Source: CAXTPV01 sp965276715
Lineage (GTDB): Bacteria; Pseudomonadota; Alphaproteobacteria; Acetobacterales; Acetobacteraceae
NCBI GenBank assembly: GCA_965276715.1
Contig: OZ255622.1
Span: 1,302,001-1,366,000, forward strand
Reading direction: 5' to 3'
Length of the DNA stretch: 64,000 nt
The translations under genes and the position numbers were made by a program. This document shows, piece after piece, positions 8,731 through 15,904 of this stretch. Below the pieces are notes generated by a model. It had not been told where the DNA came from, searched no databases, and worked only from the letters and a program-made list of their open reading frames with translations. The number at the start of each line of letters is the position of its first letter. Within the stretch, counting starts at the first letter, position 1.

Positions 8731-8843
8731 TCAGGGGTGCTTGGTTCGGCGCAGAAATTTGCCGCCATGGCGACCAGGATCATGGCCCGAGAGACGTCGA
8801 TACGCTCCTCGTCGTCGCGCACGAGGTGCCTCCAGCGGGTCAT
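8731..8843 (-). mobile_element. Possible transposase tail (IS5-like), remnant
   Basis: On the minus strand the reading 'RWRHLVRDDEERIDVSRAMI' followed by 'LVAMAANF' resembles the C-terminus of IS5-group transposases ('RWRRLVRDYE-R-DVSEAMI'). It is preceded in frame by a stop at once, no catalytic DDE region is nearby, and no inverted repeats are visible. If correct it is a short scar left by a deleted insertion sequence. Confidence 0.35.
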
Positions 8844-8885
8844 CTATCCAGGTCCGCCCTGCGTGGGCGATCGGCGCGGCCGGAG

Positions 8886-9791
8886 CTAGATCGCGGCAAC
8901 CGTCAGCCGGTCCCGAAGACGCGGAACGACGAAATCGACGAATGCGCGCAGCTTGAGCGGCAGGCGGTCTCGCTTGTCGTAGATCAGGTGCACCAGCCGA
9001 GGCGGGGGCTCGAAGCCCTCGAGCAGCAGCTGCAGCAGGTTGTCGCGTAGATGGCCGACGACCTGGTAGGACATGGTCCTGATCACTCCTGCGCCTGCCG
9101 CGCCCGCATCGATCGCCGCGTCGATGGTGCTGACGCTCAAGCGCGACCTGAGAGGTACGGCGACCTCGTTCCCGCCCGACCAGTAGCGCCAAGTGGTGGG
9201 GGACGAGACGCTCTCGAACGAGATCACATCGTGGTCGGCGAGATCCTGCGGAACGGCCGGCGCTGCGCGCTGGGCGAGATAGACCGGGCTTGCGCATGTG
9301 ACCCGGCGGACTGCGCCCAGGCGGGTCACGATCAGGCTGCTGTCGGCCAGGTCGCCGATCCGCAGGGCGACGTCGATCTGGTCGTCGAGGAAGTGGGTCA
9401 CTCGGTCGGTCAGCATGAGCTCGACGGACACTTCGGGAAACGCCTTCAGGAAGCTAATGACGACGGGCAGGACGTGCAGCCGGCCGAACATCGTTGGGGT
9501 GGTGACGACAAGGTCGCCCTTGGGCGTGGTGTACTCGCCGGCCGCGGCGCGCTCGGCCTCGTTCAGCTGCTCCAGGACGGTCTTGACCGATGTGACGTAG
9601 GTGCGGCCAGCGGGCGTCAGCTCCAGGCCTTTGGACGAGCGGATCAGGAGGTCCGCCTTCAGGTGGCTTTCGAGCTCGCACACCTTGCGGCTCACGGTGG
9701 CGAGTGGCTGGCCGAGTTTGCGGCTGGCCTTGGAGAGGCTGCCGCACTCCACCGCCGTGAGCATCACCTGCATCGCATCCAGACGATCCAT
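8886..9791 (-). CDS. LysR-family transcriptional regulator
   Basis: Protein of 301 residues, the usual LysR length. Residues 1-60 hold the winged helix-turn-helix ('MLTAVECGSLSKASRKLGQ', then 'LATVSRKVCELE', 'LLIRSSKGLELTPAG'); residues about 90-290 are the effector-binding domain. It is transcribed away from the alpha/beta hydrolase at 9961, with 169 bp between the start codons, the classic arrangement for a LysR regulator controlling its divergent neighbour. The inducer cannot be read; the target genes (hydrolase, NTF2, azoreductase) suggest an aromatic, quinone or oxidant signal. Confidence 0.92.
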   Translation of the reverse strand: MDRLDAMQVMLTAVECGSLSKASRKLGQPLATVSRKVCELESHLKADLLIRSSKGLELTPAGRTYVTSVKTVLEQLNEAERAAAGEYTTPKGDLVVTTPTMFGRLHVLPVVISFLKAFPEVSVELMLTDRVTHFLDDQIDVALRIGDLADSSLIVTRLGAVRRVTCASPVYLAQRAAPAVPQDLADHDVISFESVSSPTTWRYWSGGNEVAVPLRSRLSVSTIDAAIDAGAAGAGVIRTMSYQVVGHLRDNLLQLLLEGFEPPPRLVHLIYDKRDRLPLKLRAFVDFVVPRLRDRLTVAAI

Positions 9792-9960
9792 AAGCCTACC
9801 AGACTGTGAAACGACACCTCCTTACTCTACGGGGCCTGACCCTTTCCACTGAATGGGAGGCGGCTTCCCGAACTTGACTGCTGCCTGTTCTGTCCGGAAG
9901 GGCCGACAACATCCTCGTCAGACAAGGCGGCCTGGGCCGCAAAATCCAGGAGATCGAGTG

Positions 9961-10821
9961 ATGACCGCCCGCTTCGATACCGTCGACGTAGACGGCCTAA
10001 AGGTGTTCTACCGTTCCGCCGGCGATCCGAGTGCGCCGGTCGTGCTGCTGCTGCACGGCTTCCCCAGCGCCAGTCACATGTTCCGCGACCTGATTCCCGA
10101 GCTGGCCGGCAAGTATCACGTCGTCGCCCCGGACCTGCCCGGCTTCGGCATGACGGAGCAACGTGCCCGCGACGTCTTCGCCTACACCTTCGACAATATC
10201 ACCAAAGTGGTCAGCCGCTTCACCGAAGTGCTCGGCTTGAAACAGTTCGCCATCTATGTATTCGACTACGGCGCCCCAGTCGGCTTCCGTCTGGCACTGG
10301 CTCATCCTGACCGCATCAGCGCGATCGTCTCTCAGAACGGAAATACCTACCTGGAAGGCGTGTCTGAGGCCTTCGCCCCTGTCCAGGCCTACTGGAACGA
10401 GCCGACCCAGGCCAACCGCGACGCCTTGCGCGGTTTACTAGCCCCGCAGACCACCCTCTTCCAATACACCCAAGGCGTGAGCGATCCGGCGCTGGTGTCG
10501 CCGGACGGCCGCAATCTCGACGATTTCTACTTGGCGCGCCCCGGCAATGACGAGATTCAGCTGGACCTGCTCGGCGACTACAAGACCAACGTCGCCCTCT
10601 ACGGCGACATCCAGGCCTATCTGCGGGACAAGCGCCCGCCGGTGCTTGCCATCTGGGGCAAGAACGACCCCTTCTTCATCCCGCCGGGCGCCGAAGCCTT
10701 CAAACGGGACGTCCCGGAGGCGGAGGTCCGCTTCGTCGATACTGGCCACTTCGCCCTGGAAACCCACGCCCACGAAATTGGTGCGGCAATGCGTGATTTT
10801 CTTGCCAAGCACCTGGGCTGA
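9961..10821 (+). CDS. Alpha/beta hydrolase with Asp nucleophile (epoxide hydrolase/dehalogenase-like), copy 1
   Basis: Protein of 286 residues. The oxyanion 'HGFP' is at residues 32-35, the nucleophile elbow reads 'VFDYGAPVG' with Asp about 102 in place of Ser, and the catalytic His is in 'DTGHFALETH' near 263. Asp nucleophiles occur in haloalkane dehalogenases, epoxide hydrolases and fluoroacetate dehalogenases, so a covalent ester mechanism is expected; substrate unknown. ATG at 9961 follows 'AGGAGATCGAGTG'. It diverges from the LysR gene. A homologous tail lies at 13395 and a full paralogue at 14960. Confidence 0.85.
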   Translation: MTARFDTVDVDGLKVFYRSAGDPSAPVVLLLHGFPSASHMFRDLIPELAGKYHVVAPDLPGFGMTEQRARDVFAYTFDNITKVVSRFTEVLGLKQFAIYVFDYGAPVGFRLALAHPDRISAIVSQNGNTYLEGVSEAFAPVQAYWNEPTQANRDALRGLLAPQTTLFQYTQGVSDPALVSPDGRNLDDFYLARPGNDEIQLDLLGDYKTNVALYGDIQAYLRDKRPPVLAIWGKNDPFFIPPGAEAFKRDVPEAEVRFVDTGHFALETHAHEIGAAMRDFLAKHLG

Positions 10822-10962
10822 CTCCCGGCTGTAGCCGCACGCCCCTCGGGGCGGACGGCTCATCTGACTTTCAAGGCCGCTGAGCGCGGACTTTGCTCTG
10901 ACCGAGGCTGACTATGACCGTTCCATCATTTCCCTCGTGCCCTGCACCTGCGGCGACGAGGG

Positions 10963-11088
10963 CTAGGCGCCGGCCGGACTGACACGGCGGTATGCCTGGC
11001 CGCTCGTGATCATGGCCTAAACGATGCGGGCCATCTTGCTGGCCAGAGCAACGGCGGCGAGTTTGCGCGGTAATTTCCGTCCGAGCAC
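10963..11088 (-). mobile_element. IS110-family transposase, C-terminal remnant with an internal stop
   Basis: Minus-strand translation gives 'GRKLPRKLAAVALASKMARI', then V, a TAG stop, then 'AMITSGQAYRRVSPAGA' and a terminal stop. This matches the end of IS110-type transposases ('-K-AAVALA-K-ARI-WA---G--YR'), where the TAG sits at the position of a conserved Trp (TGG). Only about 40 codons survive. It fills most of the 284-bp gap before the RclA-like gene and ends 17 bp upstream of its TTG start, so that gene's promoter region is IS-derived. Confidence 0.65.
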
Positions 11089-11105
11089 ACCATCAGGAGA
11101 CTGCG

Positions 11106-12503
11106 TTGTCCGGAACTGAGAACTTCGACGTAATGATCCTGGGCAGTGGTCAGGGCGGCAAACTGCTCGCCTGGCACCTTGCCAGAAAGGGCAAAAAGGT
11201 CGCGGTAGTCGAGCGTCGCTGGGTAGGCGGTGCTTGCCCGGCCGTCGCGTGCATGCCGTCCAAGAACGAGGTTTGGAGCGCGCGGGTCGCCCATGTCGTC
11301 CAGACCGCAGCCCCGTTCGGCACGACCGTCGAGGGGGTGCGGACGGACATGCGGAAAGTGCTCGTTCGCAAACAGGCGATGGTCGAGCGCGAGATCGCGG
11401 TGCACCTTGCGGCCTACGAGGAGAGCGGGGCGGAGCTGATTATGGGCACCGGTCGCTTCACCGGGCCCAGGACGATCGAGGTCGCCCTGAACGACGGCGG
11501 CACGCGAACGCTGTCCGGGGCGGAGGTCGTCATCGACGTCGGTACGCATGCTGCGATGCCGGACATACCGGGACTGATCGACGCCCGCCCACTCACTCAC
11601 ATCGAGGCGCTGGAGCTTGACCGTTTGCCGGCGCACCTCCTCGTGCTCGGTGGCGGGTATGTCGGGATCGAGATGGCCCAAGCGTTCCGTCGTTTCGGCA
11701 GCCGAGTGACTATCGTCGAGCCGGGCCCGCACCTGATGAGCCGTGAGGATGCTGACGTTGCGGAAGAGATCCTCGGCTTGCTGGCCGACGAGGGTGTGGA
11801 GATCGTGACCAGTGCCAGGCCGGTCAAAGTGGCAGGACTGTCCGGCGATACGGTGTTCCTCACGGTGCGAACCGGAAACGGCGAGGAGACGATCGGGGGA
11901 AGCGACCTGCTCGTCGCTACCGGCCGAGTGGCCAACGCCTCCGGGATCGGGTTGGAGCTGACCGGAGTCGCGCTTGACCCACGCGGCTTCATACGGGTGA
12001 ATGAACGACTTGAAACGGACGCACCCGGCATCTGGGCCATCGGCGAGTGCGCGGGCAGCCCTCAATTCACCCATGTTTCGATCGACGACTTCCGGATCGT
12101 TCGGGACAACATGGCCGGGGGGGACCGCAGGACCGGTGACCGGATCATTCCGTATGTGATGTTCACCGAACCGCCCCTCGCCCGCATCGGATTGTCCGAA
12201 GGCGAGGCGACGCGAAAGGGTATCCCGGTCCGCGTCGCCAAGCTGCCAATGGAGCGCGTCCTGCGCACGGAAGCGACGGACGAAACGCAGGGTTGGATGA
12301 AAGCCGTGGTCGGGGCGGACGACGATCGGGTGCTGGGCTTTACGATGATCGGGGCGGAGGCCGGCGATGTCATGGCGGCCGTCCAGGTCGCAATGATCGC
12401 TGGCCTCCCCTACACGAAGCTACGTGACGCGGTAATTTCCCACCTCACCTATGCGGAAGGGCTCGGGCTGCTGTTTGCCGGCCTGCCCGAGCGGTCTGCC
12501 TAG
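11106..12503 (+). CDS. RclA-like FAD/NAD(P) disulfide oxidoreductase
   Basis: Protein of 465 residues of the class I flavin disulfide reductase group: FAD loop 'ILGSGQGGKLLAWHLA', redox pair in 'GGACPAVACMPSKN' (Cys-x4-Cys), NAD(P) loop 'VLGGGYVGIEMAQAF', 'GIWAIGECAG', and a dimerisation domain from about 345. The stretch 'QFTHVSIDDFRIVRDN' and 'FTEPPLARIG' is close to E. coli RclA, which reduces Cu(II) and protects against hypochlorous acid. No HMA domain or C-terminal Cys pair, so not a mercuric reductase. TTG start follows 'CAGGAGACTGCG'. An RclC-like gene lies downstream. Confidence 0.8.
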   Translation: MSGTENFDVMILGSGQGGKLLAWHLARKGKKVAVVERRWVGGACPAVACMPSKNEVWSARVAHVVQTAAPFGTTVEGVRTDMRKVLVRKQAMVEREIAVHLAAYEESGAELIMGTGRFTGPRTIEVALNDGGTRTLSGAEVVIDVGTHAAMPDIPGLIDARPLTHIEALELDRLPAHLLVLGGGYVGIEMAQAFRRFGSRVTIVEPGPHLMSREDADVAEEILGLLADEGVEIVTSARPVKVAGLSGDTVFLTVRTGNGEETIGGSDLLVATGRVANASGIGLELTGVALDPRGFIRVNERLETDAPGIWAIGECAGSPQFTHVSIDDFRIVRDNMAGGDRRTGDRIIPYVMFTEPPLARIGLSEGEATRKGIPVRVAKLPMERVLRTEATDETQGWMKAVVGADDDRVLGFTMIGAEAGDVMAAVQVAMIAGLPYTKLRDAVISHLTYAEGLGLLFAGLPERSA

Positions 12504-12570
12504 GCATGTCATGCTCTCTGACACGCCAGCTGTCGCATAACGGTCCGGCAAGGCGCCGGAAGGCGACCAA

Positions 12571-12843
12571 GTGAGCGTGGATACGCCCGACTGGAGCCAC
12601 ATCCCGGTGCCGATCGATGACGGCGCCGCATGCCACCTCCTGGGTCGGAGGCTACCCAGCACACCGCTGACCGCGACGAACGGGCATGCCGTCGACTTGT
12701 CTGGCCCTGGCCGGGCGAACCGTCGTCTATGCCAACCCCCGCACCGGGCAACCCGGCGCCCCCGACCTGGACGGATGGGACGACATCCCCGGTGCACGGT
12801 CGGACATCGCGCGCACGGCCGTTCGATCATTCCCGGAATTCTG
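12571..12843 (+). pseudogene. Peroxiredoxin (AhpC/TSA-like), frameshifted and truncated
   Basis: From the GTG at 12571 one frame reads 'IPVPIDDGAACHLLGRRLPS' and 'LTATNGHAVDLS'; a shift near 12702 is needed to continue as 'LAGRTVVYANPRTGQPG', 'DGWDDIPGARS'. Family members have 'DDGAADHL-G--LP', 'GRTVVYAYPRTG' and then 'GCTPQ--C' right after 'IPGAR'. Here both the peroxidatic and resolving cysteine positions are replaced ('SDIARTAVR') and the C-terminal half is missing. A dead thiol peroxidase between RclA- and RclC-like genes fits a former oxidant-defence operon. Confidence 0.65.
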
Positions 12844-12857
12844 GATGCGTCGTCATC

Positions 12858-13352
12858 ATGAACTTCATCAACGACACTCTAGGCAGGTTCGGCCTGCTCA
12901 GGCGGGACCTCGACTATCACCTGCTTCGCACCGCGATGGTGATCATCTTCGCATGGTTCGGCTGGGACAAATGGCATCTGGAGGAAATCCAGCAGCTCGT
13001 CCCGCTGATCACCCACGGGCCGCTGATCTTCTGGACGATACCGGTTCTGGGCATCCGGGGCACCTCGATCTTGCTCGGCACGTCCGAGTGGACGTTCGGC
13101 TTGCTGCTGCTCCTGGGCTTCTGGGACAAGAGGCTTGGTGTTCTAGGAGCTCTCGGCTCAGTCGCCACTTACGTCGCGACGTTCACGATTTTCCCGTTCG
13201 CGCCCGGTGGCTGGGACGAGTCCGCGGGGGGTTTCCCGTCCATGTCGGCCACAGGAGCCTTCCTGCTCAAAGACCTCGTCCTGCTGGCCGTCTCCTTCTA
13301 CCTGCTCAAGCAGGATGCATCGCGAATGATCGCGGCCCGTACACTTCGATGA
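12858..13352 (+). CDS. DUF417/RclC-like inner-membrane protein
   Basis: Protein of 164 residues with four hydrophobic helices. Signature pieces are 'TAMVIIFAWFGWDKW' near residue 27, a central 'WTFGLLLLLGFWDKRLGVLG', and 'GFPSMSATGAFLLKDLVLLA' near 130, matching the 'GFP-LS--GR--LKD' box of DUF417 (YkgB). In E. coli this protein is RclC, the membrane component of the rclABC reactive-chlorine operon. The start is ATG 12858; longer readings run through the peroxiredoxin remnant. It sits about 350 bp after the RclA-like gene, on the same strand. Confidence 0.8.
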   Translation: MNFINDTLGRFGLLRRDLDYHLLRTAMVIIFAWFGWDKWHLEEIQQLVPLITHGPLIFWTIPVLGIRGTSILLGTSEWTFGLLLLLGFWDKRLGVLGALGSVATYVATFTIFPFAPGGWDESAGGFPSMSATGAFLLKDLVLLAVSFYLLKQDASRMIAARTLR

Positions 13353-13394
13353 ACCAAGTCGTGAAAAGCTTTCAGGCGAAACGTCCCGCATGCC

Positions 13395-13493
13395 GCGACC
13401 CGCTTCGTCGACAGCGGCCAGTTCGCCCTGGAGGCCCACGCCCGCGACATCGGCGCGGGCACACGCGACTTCCTCGCCAAGTATCGGCGCTGA
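13395..13493 (+). pseudogene. Alpha/beta hydrolase, C-terminal remnant (partial copy 2)
   Basis: Thirty-two codons and a stop read 'RFVDSGQFALEAHARDIGAG' then 'TRDFLAKYRR', aligning with the end of the hydrolase at 9961 ('RFVDTGHFALETHAHEIGAA', 'MRDFLAKHLG'). The catalytic His is changed to Gln here. The DNA after the stop also resembles that after 10821 (both contain 'AGCCGCACGCCC' and end with 'CTGACCGAGG' shortly before an ATGACC). It is the leftover 3' end of a duplicated module, broken at its 5' side near the DUF417 gene. Confidence 0.7.
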
Positions 13494-13584
13494 CCTTCGC
13501 CGCAGCCGCACGCCCTTTTGTGCGTCGGGCTTCACCTGCGTCTCGAGGCCGCCATGCCCGGCCCTTCCCTGACCGAGGACAACC

Positions 13585-13971
13585 ATGACCGCCAACCCGA
13601 AAGACGTCATCCGCGACTTCTACGACAGGCTTGCCGCCGGCGACGCCCCTGGCGCCCTGGGCCTAATGGCTCCCGACATCCAATGGACCACCATGTGGCA
13701 CTACAAGGTCGAAGGACGCGATCCCGGTGCTGTCGCGGAAGGGCTGTTCAAGCCCTTGGTGGCGGAGTGGACCAGCTTCTCGCTCGTGCCCACCGAGTTC
13801 GTCACTGAAGGCGAGACCGTGGTCTCGCTCGGGGATTTCAAAGGCGTCCACGGCACCACCGGCAAGACCTCCGAGGCGCGCTACGCCCACGTCTGGACCG
13901 TCAGCGACGGCAAGATCACCACCTTCCGCCAGTATATTGATACGCTGGCCATCGCCCAGGCTCGCGTCTGA
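13585..13971 (+). CDS. SnoaL/NTF2-like protein, copy 2
   Basis: Protein of 128 residues, paralogue of the gene at 8316; shared motifs are 'GALGLMAPDIQW', 'LVAEWTSF', 'GKTSEARYAHVWTVSDGKIT' and 'FRQYIDTLA'. The NTF2-like fold forms a small pocket that can bind hydrophobic ligands or catalyse isomerisation; no catalytic residues can be assigned. It follows the hydrolase remnant by 91 bp and its TGA overlaps the ATG of the SDR pseudogene (TGATG), so hydrolase, NTF2 and SDR were probably one operon before decay. Confidence 0.8.
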   Translation: MTANPKDVIRDFYDRLAAGDAPGALGLMAPDIQWTTMWHYKVEGRDPGAVAEGLFKPLVAEWTSFSLVPTEFVTEGETVVSLGDFKGVHGTTGKTSEARYAHVWTVSDGKITTFRQYIDTLAIAQARV

Positions 13972-14298
13972 TGGGCTATGTGGCCATCGTCACTGGCGCG
14001 AGCCGCGGCATCGGACCGCGACGGCCATCCGCCTGGCCTGCGACTTCAGCGCCGTGACGCTGGTGGCGCTGGTGGCGCTGACACAGCACACCCTGACCGA
14101 GACAGCACGACGCCAACGGCCTCATGGCCGCGCGCTTCGCCAGCATCGACGAACATCCCATCGGCGAGACCGCACGGCATTTCCGCTCGCCCCCCGGGTC
14201 GCCGCCGCAACGACCATCCAGGCCTCAGCGACCTCGACCTCAAACGCCTCGCTCGCCGATGCATCGGCGGTTTCCGCCTGCCGTCGAAAGAAGCTGCC
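13971..14298 (+). pseudogene. Short-chain dehydrogenase/reductase, frameshifted 5' remnant
   Basis: The ATG at 13971 opens 'GYVAIVTGASRGIG', a perfect SDR cofactor loop, but the frame is then lost: the continuation 'TATAIRLACDFSAVTLVAL' lies in another frame, and the following 200 bp carry only degraded sequence with no catalytic Tyr-x3-Lys. It fills the space between NTF2 copy 2 and the azoreductase gene. Confidence 0.65.
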
Positions 14299-14937
14299 AT
14301 GACTAAGCTGCTCTTCATCCAAGCCTCCCCTCGCGGCGAGCAATCCAAATCGATCCAGGTGGCCCAAACCTACCTCGACGCCCTGAGGTCAACGAACCCG
14401 GCGCTTGAAGCGGACGTGCTCCCGCTCTGGGAGACCGATTTGCCGGCGTTCGACGGCGATAAGGCCGCCGCCAAGGTGAATGTGATCCTCGGCCAGGAAC
14501 AAAACGCTGTCCAGAAAACCGCCTGGGACCAAATGGTAAAGATCGCCTCCCGCTTCATCGTTGCGGACCGCTATCTGTTCGCGGTTCCAATGTGGAACGG
14601 CACGATTCCGTACCGACTGAAGCAATATATCGACATCATCCACCAGCCGAGCCTCCTGTGGGGCCTGAAACCAGAGACCGGCTATTTCGGCCTGCTGGAA
14701 AGCAAGCACGCTACCCTAGTGCTGACCGCAGGTGCCTATGCCGACAGCCGCCCGTCGCCCGCCTTCGGGGTCGACCACCAGTCCACCTATCTCAAGGCCT
14801 GGCTCAACCAGGCAGGCGTCATCGCCATCGACGAGGTGAGATTACAGCCCACGCTCCTGACGCCAGATCCCCAGGGCGCGCTTGATCAGGCCAAGCGGGC
14901 TGCGGTGGACCTCGCCAAGACGCACGGACGCGTCTGA
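14299..14937 (+). CDS. azoR: FMN-dependent NADH-azoreductase / quinone reductase
   Basis: Protein of 212 residues, the AzoR length. Flavodoxin-like fold: 'LLFIQASPRGEQSKS' binds the FMN phosphate, 'FAVPMWNGTIPYRLKQYID' is the AzoR signature near residue 95-115, and 'GLLESKHATLVLTAGA' follows. AzoR performs two-electron reduction of quinones and azo dyes with NADH, protecting against thiol-reactive quinones. ATG 14299 is chosen by alignment to the family start; the upstream extension is the SDR remnant. The alpha/beta hydrolase gene begins 22 bp downstream. The divergent LysR at 8886 could be its regulator, by analogy only. Confidence 0.88.
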   Translation: MTKLLFIQASPRGEQSKSIQVAQTYLDALRSTNPALEADVLPLWETDLPAFDGDKAAAKVNVILGQEQNAVQKTAWDQMVKIASRFIVADRYLFAVPMWNGTIPYRLKQYIDIIHQPSLLWGLKPETGYFGLLESKHATLVLTAGAYADSRPSPAFGVDHQSTYLKAWLNQAGVIAIDEVRLQPTLLTPDPQGALDQAKRAAVDLAKTHGRV

Positions 14938-14959
14938 CGTTATCGGAAGGAGCAAGACC

Positions 14960-15904
14960 ATTAATCCTCGCACGGCTGGGGCCGCAATCCTTGGTGCGGC
15001 GCTCGCGGGCTCCGCGACGGCAGCAAGCCCGATCCCGTCAACCATGGCGACGACTACGTATCACCGCACCCAGGTCGACGGCGTCGGAATCTTCTATCGG
15101 GAGGCAGGCCCCAAGGACGCGCCCACTATCGTGCTGCTGCACGGCTTCCCCTCGTCTTCGCGGGGATACGATATGCTGATCCCCCTGCTGGCGACGCACT
15201 ATCACGTTGTTGCGCCGGATTTCCCCGGTTTCGGACAGAGCGATACGCCGTCGCCGGCAGTATACAGTTACACTTTCGATCATCTCGCCGGAACGATCGA
15301 CGCGCTGCTCGAGCAACTCAAGATCACCCGCTACACGCTGTACCTGTTCGATTACGGGGCGCCGATCGGTTATCGCATCATCCTGGCCCATCCTGAGCGA
15401 GTGCATGGGCTGATCGTCCAGAACGGTAACGCCTACAAAGAGGGGCTTGGATCGAAATGGGCGAAGATCGCGGAGTTCTGGGCCGATCCGAAGGCGCACC
15501 CAGAGGTCGTCGACGCCTTTCTGTCTTATGAGGCGACGAAGGAACGACACTTGGCCGGCACCTCTCATCCGGAGGCTCACGATCCGGATAGCTGGAACGA
15601 CGAATACGCCCATCTCTCGCGGCCCGGTCAGCGCGAGATCCAGGCCGCCCTGCTCTACGACTACCGCACGAACGTCGCATCCTACCCCGCCTGGCAGGCG
15701 TGGCTTCGCGAACACAAGCCGCCGACGCTGATCGCCTGGGGCGCGAACGACCCCTCCTTCATCGCGGCAGGTGCGACGGCTTACCGCGCCGACCTGCCGG
15801 ACGCGGAGATTCATCTGCTGGACGCCGGCCACTTCGCGCTGGAGGAGAAGGACGACGACATTGCGCGCCTCATCCTCGATTTCATGGCGCGCCATCCTGG
15901 CTAG
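14960..15904 (+). CDS. Alpha/beta hydrolase with Asp nucleophile, exported form, copy 3
   Basis: The mature part (from about 15044) is a paralogue of the hydrolase at 9961: 'HGFPSSS' oxyanion, 'LFDYGAPIGYR' with Asp nucleophile, 'LDAGHFALEEK' with the catalytic His. Start choice is unusual: a strong Shine-Dalgarno GGAAGGAG (14945-14952) is 7 nt before an in-frame ATT at 14960, which would begin a convincing Sec signal peptide ('NPRTAGAAILGAALAGSATA'). The first in-frame ATG (15044) has no visible ribosome-binding site; a TTG at 14882 lies inside azoR. The TAG stop is the TA target site of the downstream IS630 element plus its first base. Confidence 0.8.
   Translation: MNPRTAGAAILGAALAGSATAASPIPSTMATTTYHRTQVDGVGIFYREAGPKDAPTIVLLHGFPSSSRGYDMLIPLLATHYHVVAPDFPGFGQSDTPSPAVYSYTFDHLAGTIDALLEQLKITRYTLYLFDYGAPIGYRIILAHPERVHGLIVQNGNAYKEGLGSKWAKIAEFWADPKAHPEVVDAFLSYEATKERHLAGTSHPEAHDPDSWNDEYAHLSRPGQREIQAALLYDYRTNVASYPAWQAWLREHKPPTLIAWGANDPSFIAAGATAYRADLPDAEIHLLDAGHFALEEKDDDIARLILDFMARHPG

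Noticed and set aside
9961..10821. Naming the Asp-nucleophile hydrolases as haloalkane or fluoroacetate dehalogenase
   Set aside because: Asp, His and HGFP are visible but the halide-binding residues cannot be assigned with confidence; epoxide hydrolase is equally possible.
11106..12503. Mercuric reductase (merA)
   Set aside because: No N-terminal HMA domain, no C-terminal Cys pair, no mer genes nearby; the mid-protein sequence fits RclA better.
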